Assembly: GCA_036376245.1 (NCBI GenBank) | Contig: DASVAS010000007.1 | Coordinates: 310,001 to 374,000, forward strand | Direction: 5' to 3' | DNA: 64,000 nt | Source: DATARR01 sp036376245 | GTDB taxonomy: Bacteria; Acidobacteriota; Thermoanaerobaculia; Multivoradales; UBA5704 | In this document: positions 22,852-38,764 of the stretch, piece by piece | Layout of the letters: each line of letters begins with the position of its first letter | How positions within the stretch are numbered: the stretch's first letter is position 1 | The notes under the pieces: generated by a model | What the model saw: only the letters and a program-made list of their open reading frames with translations | Database searches by the model: none | What the model was told of the DNA's origin: nothing | Translations under genes and position numbers: made by a program

Positions 22852-24617
22852 TTACCGCGCGAAGCCCCCGGCGGCCTTGCCGGAGAGCTCCATGAGGATG
22901 CCGATCAGGCGGGCGGTGTTCACAGGCTTGGGGACGTATTCGGTATAGCCTTCGCGCAGCACGCGCTGGCGGTCCTCCTCCTGCGCGAAGGCGGTCACGG
23001 CCACCGCGGGCAGGCGCCGGCCGGAGCCCGCTTCCCGGGCGCGCACGGTCCGGATGAGCTCGTAACCGTCCATGCCCGGCATGCCGATGTCGCTGACCAG
23101 CACGTCGAAGACTTCGGCGTCCAGCAGGTCCAGGGCCTCGGCGGCGGAGCTGACGGCGACCACCGCCGCGCCGTAGTCCTGGAGGAAGCGGGCCACGGCT
23201 TCCCGCGTGTCCGGCTCGTCCTCGACGATCAGCAGCCGCACCCCTTCCAGGCCGGCCGGGGCCTCGGCGCCGGCGGCGGCGTCCGGCAGGCCGGCCGACG
23301 TCTCGTCCTCCCCCAGGGAGCCGGCGGCGCGGGGGATCGTGACCGAGAAGGTCGCCCCCAGGCCTTCGCCGGCGCTCTCGGCGCGGACCGCCCCGCCGTG
23401 CAGCTCCACGAGATGGCTGACGACCGCCAGCCCCAGCCCCAGGCCGCCGTGGCGGCGCGTGGTCGAGGGATCGGCCTGCCGGAAGGGGTCGAAGACGTAC
23501 GGCAGGAACTGCGGCTTGATGCCCTGCCCCGTGTCGCTCACCACGATCTCGGCTTGATGATCGTCCGCCCGCAGGGAGACCCGGACCTGTCCGCCCTCCG
23601 GCGTGAACTTCACGGCGTTGGACAGCAGGTTGAGCAGGATCTGCTGGAGCCGCTCGGGATCGCCGCGCACCACCGGGGCGCGGTCGGCGTCGCAGTCGAG
23701 GCGGACGCCCTTGGCCTGCGCGGCCGGGGTGATCGTGGCGGCCGCCGAGGCGACGATCTCGGCGAGGCAGACGGTCTGCGGCTTCAACCGGATCTTGCCG
23801 CTGACGATGCGGCTCATGTCCAGCAGGTCTTCGATCAGCAGCGCCTGCATGCGCGCGTTGCGGAGGATGGCCTCCAGCCCCTGGGCCAGGACGTCCCCCT
23901 TGACGCTCCCTCCCCCCTCGCAAAGGATCTGCGCCCAGCCGAGGATGGCGTTGAGCGGCGTCCGCAGCTCGTGGGAGACGATGGCCAGGAAGTCGTCCTT
24001 CAGCCGGCTGGCCCGCTCGGCCTCGGAGCGCGCCGCCCGCTCGCTCTCCATGGTGCGGGTGAGGTCGAGGGTGCGCTCTTGCACCCGCGCCTCCAGCTCC
24101 TCGTTGGCCTCCCGCAACGCCTCCTCGGCCTTCTGGCGCTCGGCGACCTCGTTCTCCAGGGCCTCGTTGGCCGCGGCCAGCGCGCGGGTCTTGCGGAAGA
24201 GGTCGGCGAAGACGGCGATCTTGGAGCGCAGGATGTCCGGGTTGACCGGCTTCGTCAGGTAGTCGACGGCGCCGACGTCGTAGCCCCGGAGCACGTCCCG
24301 CTCCTCGGACATGTGGGCGGTCAGAAAGAGGATGGGGACGTCGCGGGTGCGCTTGCGCTGCTTGATGAGGTGCGCCAGCTCGATGCCGCTGGTGCCGGGC
24401 ATCATGATGTCGAGCACGATGGCGGCGAACTCGTCCGTCAGCAGCGCCAGCAGGGCCTCGTCGGCGGTCTGGGCGCGGACGAGCCGGTAGCCGGACGTGC
24501 CGAGGATGCTCTCGAGCACGTCGAGGTTCCGCGGCTCGTCGTCGACGAGGAGGATGTTGACCCGCCCGGCCATCCCTCCCAGGACTCCGGCGCCGCCCTC
24601 GCCCACAGGGCTGTCGT

Positions 24618-24633
<16 letters not shown>
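22852..24633 (-). CDS. Hybrid histidine kinase, REC-HisKA-HATPase-REC
   Basis: Soluble 593-aa sensor: N-terminal receiver (phospho-Asp75 in VLDIMMPG, Lys in YLTKPVN), a coiled coil at about 145-205, HisKA with His221 (AIVSHELRTPLN), HATPase (LLSNAVKFTPEGG, DTGQGI, GGLGLGL), and a C-terminal receiver (Asp515 in VSDIGMPGMDGYE). No membrane segment and no output domain. The ATG at 24633 lies inside the last 16 nt of the poly-HAMP kinase gene, so they are co-translated. The N-terminal receiver could accept phosphate from that larger kinase; this is inference from order. A much longer frame upstream is only a shadow of the larger gene. Confidence 0.92.
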
Positions 24634-31226
<6,593 letters not shown>

Positions 31227-31423
31227 GGAGCACCTTCCCTAAGACCTGAAAAAATTGCGTGGGTCTGGGAGGTGCGGAACCCCTCCCCCGTCCCGCCGCT
31301 TCCATCTGGTTCGATCCGAGAGGCTATGACAGCGTCAACGGAGGCGAACGGGTATGCTGCCACAACCCGGCGTCGGCCTCAAGGATTCCTGCCGCGGGGG
31401 AGGGGGGATAGAAGTATAGCGAA

Positions 31424-31515
31424 AGGCCCCCTGGGAGCGCCGGCGTCCCGCCGGCCGGCTTACTTCGCTTTTTTGGTTGGTCTGGCCGGCGGGACGCCGG
31501 CGCTCCCAGGGGCCT
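31424..31515. repeat. Long near-perfect inverted repeat / hairpin
   Basis: Arms 31424-31456 (33 nt) and 31484-31515 (32 nt) are reverse complements except for one extra C, with a 27-nt loop. The core is GGGAGCGCCGGCGTCCCGCC. The right arm includes the stop region of the downstream minus-strand gene, so transcripts of that gene would end in this hairpin. It probably acts as a terminator and looks like a dispersed palindromic element. The rest of 31227-31423 holds nothing I recognise. Confidence 0.7.
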
Positions 31516-32263
31516 ACTCCGCTTCCTGCTGGCTCCCCTGCTCCACGAAGACGGGCCTCTGATACGGCGCGGAATCCTTCGCGGCGATCAGCTTCCGCTC
31601 GAGGGCGATGAGCTGCCGCCAGGTCTCGCCGTCCGGGGACTCCAGGGTGGCCGCCAGGCTGGCGAAGAGGGCTTCCGCGCGCTCGAATTCGCCGAGTTGG
31701 CGGTCGAGCTCGCCGATCAGGAACTGGACCGCGACGCCATTCTCACGCTCCCGGCTGACGCTCCCGAGGGACCGGCTGTAGGCGTCCCGGGCGGCGCGTA
31801 AGTAGGGGTGGTAACGCTCAGGCTTCTTGTATTCGACCTCCCAGGAGGCCTGAAGGTACATGTCGCCGATCGCCTCGTCGTCCTCTCCCTGGAACTCGAA
31901 AATTTTGGCCAGCAGGAAGTAGGAGGAGGAAGAATGCTCCTTCGCGAGGCGCTTGTACTCCTTCGAGAAGATGAAGGGACGGAGACGCTTCTTCACCTCG
32001 GGGTCGAGCTCCTCGTCATACACCACGAAGTGGCACTTCGGACAGACCGGAATGATCCACGGCGCCGGAGTCGGTCCCACCGGCTTCAGGTCCAGACGCA
32101 CGCCCTCCTGGTACCCCGAGCCGTCCACCATGGCGGTGAACCGCTTGCCGTCGATGGGGCACTTGAATTCCTGGGTCGTGAAGGTGTGCGCGCCGGCGGA
32201 TGTCGCCAGGCCGAGAAACAGCGCGAACAAGACCAGAACAGCGGGAAGCTCGGCTCGTCTCAT
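31514..32263 (-). CDS. Exported DUF2225-like protein with a Cys motif
   Basis: 249 aa. Signal peptide (LPAVLVLFALFLGLATSAGAH) and then a motif resembling DUF2225: FKCPIDGKRFTAMVDGSG, followed by IIPVCPKCHFVVYDEE, possibly a metal-binding knuckle. The remainder is helical and TPR-like (YFLLAKIFEFQGEDDEAIGD; YLRAARDAYSRSL). I chose the ATG at 32263, preceded by AAGGAGACATCGTC; a longer frame exists upstream. Function unknown. Confidence 0.78.
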   Translation of the reverse strand: MRRAELPAVLVLFALFLGLATSAGAHTFTTQEFKCPIDGKRFTAMVDGSGYQEGVRLDLKPVGPTPAPWIIPVCPKCHFVVYDEELDPEVKKRLRPFIFSKEYKRLAKEHSSSSYFLLAKIFEFQGEDDEAIGDMYLQASWEVEYKKPERYHPYLRAARDAYSRSLGSVSRERENGVAVQFLIGELDRQLGEFERAEALFASLAATLESPDGETWRQLIALERKLIAAKDSAPYQRPVFVEQGSQQEAE

Positions 32264-32363
32264 GACGATGTCTCCTTGTGCGCCCTCTTGGGGGGATAGA
32301 CCGTCCGTCCCCGGGGAAAATTCCCGGCCAGAGGCGGTATGCTGCCGCCGAAAGGAACCGCGG

Positions 32364-33668
32364 ATGAGATCCCAGACTCCTGCCGCCGTCGTACTCGCCG
32401 GCCTCCTCTCCCTCTTCGCGCCGGCTCCGGCGAACGCGGAGGAGATCGCCAGCCCCCGCCTCAACGCCCTCCACAAGGAATTGCAGGCCGGAGGGCCGGC
32501 CGCGCTGGAGACGTTCTGGCGGCGCATCGCCCAGGAGGGCACGCCGCTGATCGAGCCCGCCGAAGGGGGGAAGGACGAAGTGCTGGTGACCTTCCTCTGG
32601 CGCGGCGGCGACGAGACGCGGAACGTCGTGGCGGTCGCCTCCGCCGCCGACCTGGGCACCGAGGAAAGCCTCGCCGCCGCCCGGATGAGCCGCCTGCCCG
32701 GCACGGACATCTGGCATCAGACCCGCCGGATGAGGTCCGACGCCCGCTTCGCCTACGCCTTCTCCGTCAACGATCCCCTCACGCCTCTGGAGAAGGCTGC
32801 TCCCGAGGAAGAAGAGGCGCGCTGGACCGCGCTGAAGCCCGATCCGCTCAATCCGCGCAAGGCGGGCGCGCCCCTGGCCTCGCTGGCCGAGCTGCCGGCG
32901 GCACCGGCACAGCCCTGGATCGAGCCGCGCCCGGGCGTCCCCGCGGGCCGCGTCGAGGAGAACCAGTTCCGCAGCGGGCGGCTCGGCAACGAGCGCATCG
33001 TCCGCGTCTACACGCCCCCCGGCTACGATCCCAAGGGTCAGCCCTACGGCCTCGTGGTCTTCCTGGACGGCCGGACCTACTCCTCCGACATCCCGGGACC
33101 GACCATCCTGGACAACCTCCTCGCCGCCGGGAAGATCCCGCCCCTGGTGGCGGTCTTCGTGGCCAATCCCAGCGTCGAGGCGCGTGTCCAGGAGATGACC
33201 TGCCACCCGCCGTTCGCCGACTTCCTGGCGCTGGAGCTGATCCCCTGGGTCCGCAGCGGCTACCGCGTCACGACCGAGCCCGCCCGCACGGCGATCGTCG
33301 GCTCCAGCCTGGGCGGCCTGGCCGCCGCCTTCGCGGCCTTCAAGCATCCGGAGGTCTTCGGCAACGTCCTCTCGCTCTCCGGCTCCTTCAATTGGACGCC
33401 GCGGGACGACGCCGAGCCCGAATGGCTCGCCCGCCAGCTCGCCGCCGGCCCGAAGCTGCCGCTGCGCTTCTACCTGGAAGCGGGATTGATGGAGAACCGC
33501 GTGCGCCCGGACGGCACCAGCCTGCTGGGCTCCAACCGTCACCTGCGCACCGTGCTGCAGGCCAAGGGCTACGACGCCCAATATCGGGAATTCAACGGCG
33601 GCCATTCCATCCTGAGCTGGCGGGGCTCCGTGGCGGACGGGATCCTGGCGCTGTTCGGGAAAAACTGA
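32364..33668 (+). CDS. Exported Fes/esterase-D-type alpha/beta hydrolase
   Basis: 434 aa. Signal peptide with cleavage near PAPANAEE. An N-terminal beta domain (about 30-170) resembles the enterochelin-esterase N-domain; the C-terminal hydrolase has VVFLDGRTYSSD, the nucleophile elbow GSSLGGLAAAF and the final His in NGGHSILSWR. Such enzymes cleave siderophore or other esters. No siderophore genes are nearby, so substrate is unspecified. The ATG at 32364 follows AAAGGAACCGCGG; an earlier frame start is a shadow of the divergent neighbour. Confidence 0.85.
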   Translation: MRSQTPAAVVLAGLLSLFAPAPANAEEIASPRLNALHKELQAGGPAALETFWRRIAQEGTPLIEPAEGGKDEVLVTFLWRGGDETRNVVAVASAADLGTEESLAAARMSRLPGTDIWHQTRRMRSDARFAYAFSVNDPLTPLEKAAPEEEEARWTALKPDPLNPRKAGAPLASLAELPAAPAQPWIEPRPGVPAGRVEENQFRSGRLGNERIVRVYTPPGYDPKGQPYGLVVFLDGRTYSSDIPGPTILDNLLAAGKIPPLVAVFVANPSVEARVQEMTCHPPFADFLALELIPWVRSGYRVTTEPARTAIVGSSLGGLAAAFAAFKHPEVFGNVLSLSGSFNWTPRDDAEPEWLARQLAAGPKLPLRFYLEAGLMENRVRPDGTSLLGSNRHLRTVLQAKGYDAQYREFNGGHSILSWRGSVADGILALFGKN

Positions 33669-33672
33669 CGAT

Positions 33673-35166
33673 TTACGGCCATACCCAGGACCACGCCTGG
33701 GTATTTCCACTCTCGAATCCGTCCCCAAAGATGGCGAACGGGCTCGGCCCCGAGACGGTGCCGCTGAAACCGATCCAGTCTCCCCGGGTCGTATAGGAGA
33801 TCTCGCTTTCCTGCTGCCCCGTGGCGACGAATCCTGAGACCGGGGCTGTCACGTACGCGTAGGCCGTGGCCTCGAAAGCCAGAGAACCTCCCGCGTTTCC
33901 CAAGAGTCTCCAGGCGCCGGCGGCCACGGACGCCGCCTCGCCCTCCACCCTACCGCCCGCCGAGGGTCCGCTGGCCAGCTCAATTCGATCTCCAGGTGTG
34001 ATGAACGCTCCAATCGACTCGCTGACTTCCAGTTTGTAGCGCCATTCCTTCTCTGTTCTGCCCGCCAGGCTCAGCCACGCGACCGGCGTCAGGCTCATCC
34101 TGTCCGACGATGTTGCCGCGGACTTGGACACCAGTGCACTTGCAGTCAGCGACACCCCGCCCAGAGACTCGGAATCTGCGGGGGGAGATCCAGTCCACTG
34201 AACGGGAAGGCGAGGCGCGCGACTCTCCCGCGCCGCGGACTCGAGTTCTTGCTCGTATTCACTGGCGGTCATCCTGCCTTTGGTCACCGTATCGCTATTC
34301 GGATGATAGGTGTAGATATCCACCACCCCCTCGCCGATCCCTCGGTTGAACATCCGAAACCCGCCATTGCCCAGGATCACCATTTCGTTGGCCGCCTGTA
34401 GATAGAAACAGCCGCCGATCCACCCCTTCCTGCCTGGGGCGCTGTTCAGAACCCGCTCCACACGATACCCCCAATCCGAACCGGGTCCGCACCGGATCCA
34501 TATCTTTGCCGCATACGAGGGGAAGTGAATCTCGCGATCCAGCAGGTAACCGGACGTGCTGGTGTCACATTGCCGGATGTCGGAAATCCTGCCGGAATAC
34601 CTGGAGTAAGGTTGCCAATCGCTGACGAAGCCGTCGCTCACAGCACTGCCGCCCAGCTCGACCAAATAGGAGGTGTGAGGGGTGATGAAGAACACGCTGC
34701 TGCCCGACTTGAATGCCTCAAAGGAGAGCTTGGGTATCCCCACTCGCAGAAAATGCCGGCCCGCTCCGGCGAGCTCCCATTTCATGAACAGGAGGTTGCC
34801 TGTCGCCGTGAAGTGCCCTCCCCATCCAGATCCAACGCTCACAAAAGCTGACAAGGATCCAGCGGTCGAGCCGGAGACGGCATGAGTCCGGGTAGTGCCG
34901 TAAGCTACTCCCCACGCTGGGTCGGAACTGACGAAATCGGAGACTTCGGCGTACCATGCCGGCGGCACGCCGAACTTCAGCGTGGAAATGACTGGCTCAC
35001 AAGGAAGGCCGGCAAAGCCACAGGCATAAAGCTGGTCCACCGTGTGACTCTCTTGCCACCAGTACACAACGCTTTGCGCGAAAAGGCGCGGTTGAAGCGG
35101 TTCCACCGTTGAGCACGCCAAAGCCCAAAGGCTGATGAGGAGGAGGCGAGCTCGGGTTCTATTCAT
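33673..35166 (-). CDS. Secreted protein of unknown function with C-terminal DGFESG motif
   Basis: 497 aa. N-terminal signal with lipobox-like ALAC near residue 18. The body is beta-rich with no family I recognise. The C-terminus is IFGDGFESGNTQAWSWVWP, a short motif I have seen at the ends of other secreted proteins from acidobacteria-like and xanthomonad genomes. The gene starts 8 nt after the stop of the SBBP/Calx-beta gene upstream, so they likely form one transcript and may work together at the cell surface. Confidence 0.75.
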   Translation of the reverse strand: MNRTRARLLLISLWALACSTVEPLQPRLFAQSVVYWWQESHTVDQLYACGFAGLPCEPVISTLKFGVPPAWYAEVSDFVSSDPAWGVAYGTTRTHAVSGSTAGSLSAFVSVGSGWGGHFTATGNLLFMKWELAGAGRHFLRVGIPKLSFEAFKSGSSVFFITPHTSYLVELGGSAVSDGFVSDWQPYSRYSGRISDIRQCDTSTSGYLLDREIHFPSYAAKIWIRCGPGSDWGYRVERVLNSAPGRKGWIGGCFYLQAANEMVILGNGGFRMFNRGIGEGVVDIYTYHPNSDTVTKGRMTASEYEQELESAARESRAPRLPVQWTGSPPADSESLGGVSLTASALVSKSAATSSDRMSLTPVAWLSLAGRTEKEWRYKLEVSESIGAFITPGDRIELASGPSAGGRVEGEAASVAAGAWRLLGNAGGSLAFEATAYAYVTAPVSGFVATGQQESEISYTTRGDWIGFSGTVSGPSPFAIFGDGFESGNTQAWSWVWP

Positions 35167-35174
35167 CTGGCTGC

Positions 35175-38100
35175 CTACGGCCGGCGCCCGCGATCGTTGT
35201 CCTGGTTGCGTGCAGTCGGGTCCGGCGCGTCGAGACCTTGATACGCCGCATCGGCGCTCGTGGCTGGATGCAGCACGATCGTGTAGGAGATGTTGCCGTC
35301 CACTTCGAGGTCATCCACTCCGGTCACCGTTATAGTCCGAGGGAGGTTCCAGTCCGCGGGAGTGAAGCGCAAAGACTCGGGAAAGACGGTTCCTTCCGTC
35401 GTATCTCCGCTGGACAGAGCGAGGATCACGTCAGCTGTCGGCTGGCTCGTCAGCGCGATCGTGAAGGTGTCGCTCCCGCCATCCTCGTCGGTCCTCAGAC
35501 CGGAGCGTGGCCGGACATCGGCGCCGGCTTTGTCGTCCTCGCGGAGAGTGACCGTGTGAGCGGCGGTAGTGAGAAGCGCCCCCGTCGGGCTGCCGAGTTG
35601 GGCTGTAAAGCTCTCGTCGCCTTCAACCACGAAATCGTCGAGGAGGGGAATGGTTACGGTCAGCGCGATCCCGGAGGGCGTCCCCGCCGCGAAAGACAGG
35701 GTGCCCGACGCGGCCGTGTAGTCCTGGCCCGCCTGGGCCGTACCGTCGGCGGTCGAGTAACCGACGGTGACGGCGCCGAGGCTGGGCAGGCCGTCGGAGG
35801 TGGTGAGGACCACGGAGAGCACGACCGAGTTGGCCTTTTCCGACAGGCTGCTCGCGGTTGCCGTAAAGGCCACCGTGCGCGTCTGCTCGACGTACTTGAG
35901 GAGGAGGAGGTCCGAACCGGTCGTCGAGCCCACGGAGTCCCCCGCCACGTACACGCCGCCAAGCGCATCGAGAGCCACGCCGTACCCGTAGTCGTTGGAG
36001 CCGTTGTCGTACGCCACGGCCCATTGTTGCGTTCCGGCGGCGTCGTACTTGACGAGCCGGACGTCGTCGTCGACGCCGTTCCAGGAGTAGCCGGCCACAT
36101 AGACGTTGCCGCCGCCATCGAGCGCCAGGGATTGGCCGAGCTCGAAGTCTCCGTTGTCGTAGTTGGCGACCCATCGCCTGGCCCCTGAGGCATCCCAGGA
36201 AAGCGTCAGGAAATCGTAGTCCGAGCCGTTGTAGGTGAAGCCCGTCGCATAGGTGTTCCCGGCGGCATCGGCGGCAATCCAAAGCGGTATATCCTGACCA
36301 CCGCCATCGTAAGAGGATCTCCACTCCTGCGCTCCTGAGCTGTCGTACTTGACGATCGAGACATCCTCCCTCTGCCCACCGAGCAGATAGAGGTTCCCGC
36401 CAGCGGTCTGGGCCATGTGGTTCACGCTGAAATGGATATCGCGCACCGTCCACTGCAAGGTTCCGGCGGCGTCGTACTTGAGAGTGGAGGTGTCCCATTC
36501 GAGATCGGAACCCTGGGAGGAGCCGCTGACGATGACGTTTCCCGCCGCGTCGATCTCCACCTCGGTCCCGAGGTCGGTCCTGCCGCCGTCATAGGTCGTG
36601 GACCACAGCAGAGCACCCGCGGCGTCGTACTTGACGGTCAGGAAGTCATAGGGGTTGGGACCATTGAGAGTTCGGCCGATCACCAGGACGTTGCCGCTGG
36701 CGTCGACCGCGATGTCGCCCGGGAGGTCCAGCCCTCCACCGTCATAGGCGGCGCGCCAGAGCAGCGTTCCGCTGGGGTCGTACTTGGCGGTCTGGAAGTC
36801 GTAGTTGGTTGAACCTTGCGGCAGCGAAAAAGCCGTGACATAGACGTTGCCGCCGCTATCCACCGTCAAGGCTACAGGCTCGTCGTCATAGCCGGTGTCG
36901 AGGACCGAGACCCACTGGCGGACACCGGCCGAGTCGAGCTTCGCGAGACGGACATCCCAGTTGCGGCCGTTGAAGGAACTGCCCGCCATCCAGGCGCTGC
37001 CAGCCGGGTCCAGGGCCAGGGTCTTGCGGTTCGAGAAGAAGCCGCTCCGCGATCCGAAGAAGTCCGCCGCGTTATCCGTGGCGCCCTCCCGGGCGGACCA
37101 CAGCTCCGTGCCACCGCCGTCGTATTTGACCACCCGAAGGTCGGCGTTCACGTCGAACGAGGTTCCCGCGACGTAGACGTTGCCGAGCGGGTCCACCAGC
37201 ACCGCCTGGGCCTGGTCTTCACCGGGACCGTCGTAGGTGGCCTCCCACCGCTTCGCACCCGAAGGATCGTATTGGATCGTATGGAAGCCACCCGCCGTTC
37301 CCGCCTGGGCGCGGCCGGTCACCGTGACGTTGCCGCCGCTGTCGACTGCGATGTCGTAGGAGATATCGAACCCGCCGCCGTTGTCGTAGGTTGCGCTCCA
37401 GAGCGGCGCGCCCGAGGAGTTGTATTTCAACGTCAGGAAATCGCCCTGCGTCGGCGTATCGGACTGGCCGGTTACGTAGACGTTGCCGCCGCCGTCCACA
37501 GCGAGGGAAAACCCGATATCCCAACTGCCGCCGTCGTAGACGGCCTCCCACTGCTGCCCTCCCCCGCCGCCGAGCTTCAGGGTCAGGATGTCCTGATTTC
37601 CCGATAATTGCCTATATCCGGTGAGGTAGAGGTTGCCGGCGCCATCCAGGTCCAGGTCATAGACGTCGAGCGCGCCCGCGCCGCCATACACGCTGGCCCA
37701 CTGCTGTACTCCGGCGCTGTCGTACTTCACGGTCTTGAAGCCGCTGCCGGCGGCGTAGACGTTGCCGGCGGAATCCACTTCGATCACCTGCGCCGTTCCA
37801 CCGCCGCTCGTCACCGACCATTGCTGCACGCCGGCGGCGTCGAGCTTGAGGACGCGGAAGCCCGAGGCGGCTCCGGCCACGTAGGTGTTGCCAAGGGAGT
37901 CCGCCGCCAGGGCGTTGAAGCGCTGGAAACCGGGGCCGATGGTCCGTATCCACTGGCGGGAGCCGTCGCCCCCGTCAAACTTGGCCACGAACCAGGAGAG
38001 CGACGACTGACGGCCAAGCACGGTGACATCGCCGTTGCCGTCAAGCGCCAGACTGTAGGCCTGGTCGCCGTAGCCGCTGTCGTAAGTCGCCGTCCACCGC

Positions 38101-38381
38101 CGCGCACCTCCCGCGTCAAACTTCATGACCACGATGTCGAATCCCTGAACGCCGCCTCCATAGAGAGTGCCGATGACGTAAACGTTTCCCAGCGTGTCCA
38201 TCGCCATGGACTGACTCTGGACGCCTCGGCCGGGGCCCGCTCCGAGCTCGGTGTACGAATCTGTGAGAATGCCGCCGTCCCTTGCCGTCCATGCGAGATT
38301 TTGAGCGGACAACGAGGCGCTGGTGAGGAGAAAAAGCGCGACGGTCAGCGAGAAGTTGAACGAGGCGGAAGCTCGCGGCAT
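35175..38381 (-). CDS. Secreted SBBP beta-propeller protein with Calx-beta domain
   Basis: 1068 aa with a signal peptide (FSLTVALFLLTSASLSAQN). From about residue 30 to 850, tandem ~50-residue repeats follow the SBBP/NHL-like pattern: GNVYVTG, then KYDSSG, then W-x-A-x-YDGG, consistent with a beta-propeller. Next comes a Calx-beta domain (STADGTAQAGQDYTAASGTL, DDFVVEGDESF). A second Calx-beta-like unit follows (TITVTGVDDLEVDGNISYTI) and the protein then ends. Calx-beta domains bind calcium and are typical of surface adhesins. No sorting motif is seen at its end. Confidence 0.88.
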   Translation of the reverse strand: MPRASASFNFSLTVALFLLTSASLSAQNLAWTARDGGILTDSYTELGAGPGRGVQSQSMAMDTLGNVYVIGTLYGGGVQGFDIVVMKFDAGGARRWTATYDSGYGDQAYSLALDGNGDVTVLGRQSSLSWFVAKFDGGDGSRQWIRTIGPGFQRFNALAADSLGNTYVAGAASGFRVLKLDAAGVQQWSVTSGGGTAQVIEVDSAGNVYAAGSGFKTVKYDSAGVQQWASVYGGAGALDVYDLDLDGAGNLYLTGYRQLSGNQDILTLKLGGGGGQQWEAVYDGGSWDIGFSLAVDGGGNVYVTGQSDTPTQGDFLTLKYNSSGAPLWSATYDNGGGFDISYDIAVDSGGNVTVTGRAQAGTAGGFHTIQYDPSGAKRWEATYDGPGEDQAQAVLVDPLGNVYVAGTSFDVNADLRVVKYDGGGTELWSAREGATDNAADFFGSRSGFFSNRKTLALDPAGSAWMAGSSFNGRNWDVRLAKLDSAGVRQWVSVLDTGYDDEPVALTVDSGGNVYVTAFSLPQGSTNYDFQTAKYDPSGTLLWRAAYDGGGLDLPGDIAVDASGNVLVIGRTLNGPNPYDFLTVKYDAAGALLWSTTYDGGRTDLGTEVEIDAAGNVIVSGSSQGSDLEWDTSTLKYDAAGTLQWTVRDIHFSVNHMAQTAGGNLYLLGGQREDVSIVKYDSSGAQEWRSSYDGGGQDIPLWIAADAAGNTYATGFTYNGSDYDFLTLSWDASGARRWVANYDNGDFELGQSLALDGGGNVYVAGYSWNGVDDDVRLVKYDAAGTQQWAVAYDNGSNDYGYGVALDALGGVYVAGDSVGSTTGSDLLLLKYVEQTRTVAFTATASSLSEKANSVVLSVVLTTSDGLPSLGAVTVGYSTADGTAQAGQDYTAASGTLSFAAGTPSGIALTVTIPLLDDFVVEGDESFTAQLGSPTGALLTTAAHTVTLREDDKAGADVRPRSGLRTDEDGGSDTFTIALTSQPTADVILALSSGDTTEGTVFPESLRFTPADWNLPRTITVTGVDDLEVDGNISYTIVLHPATSADAAYQGLDAPDPTARNQDNDRGRRP

Positions 38382-38764
38382 TTCAAGATCCTTTCCAGGC
38401 GCCTTGCGGCATACAGTGACTGAAAGAAGGCTAGCCCCTGGCGCGACGAATCACAATCTTATGCAGGACACGCCAAAGTCGGCCTTGTCTCTGATTCTAT
38501 GTACGCCACCCAGCCTCGGGAGCCCAGCCCATCGTCATCGGAGATAGCGCGCCGTCTCAGGAGATGGTGATATTTCTGCGGAGGCAAGACGCCAATCCGC
38601 TCTTTCATGTAACGCGGCGCCCCTTGGATCGCCTATTGACACAGATGACCCGCGTTTTCCGGTCATTCCCAGAGCACGGCTCTCTTTCAAGTGGTTTGTA
38701 GGGGGAGGATCGACCAACAAAAGCGCCCCGACGCTTCGCGTCGCAGGGCCCATCGGAGGCATTC
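38382..38764. other. Divergent intergenic region, no gene seen
   Basis: These 383 nt lie between the divergent SBBP and Trp-rich protein genes. A small hairpin (stem CGACGC / GCGTCG, loop TTC) lies at 38729-38743, and CGGAGGC at 38754-38760 is the ribosome site for the ATG at 38765. Short open frames here have no recognisable content. Confidence 0.4.
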
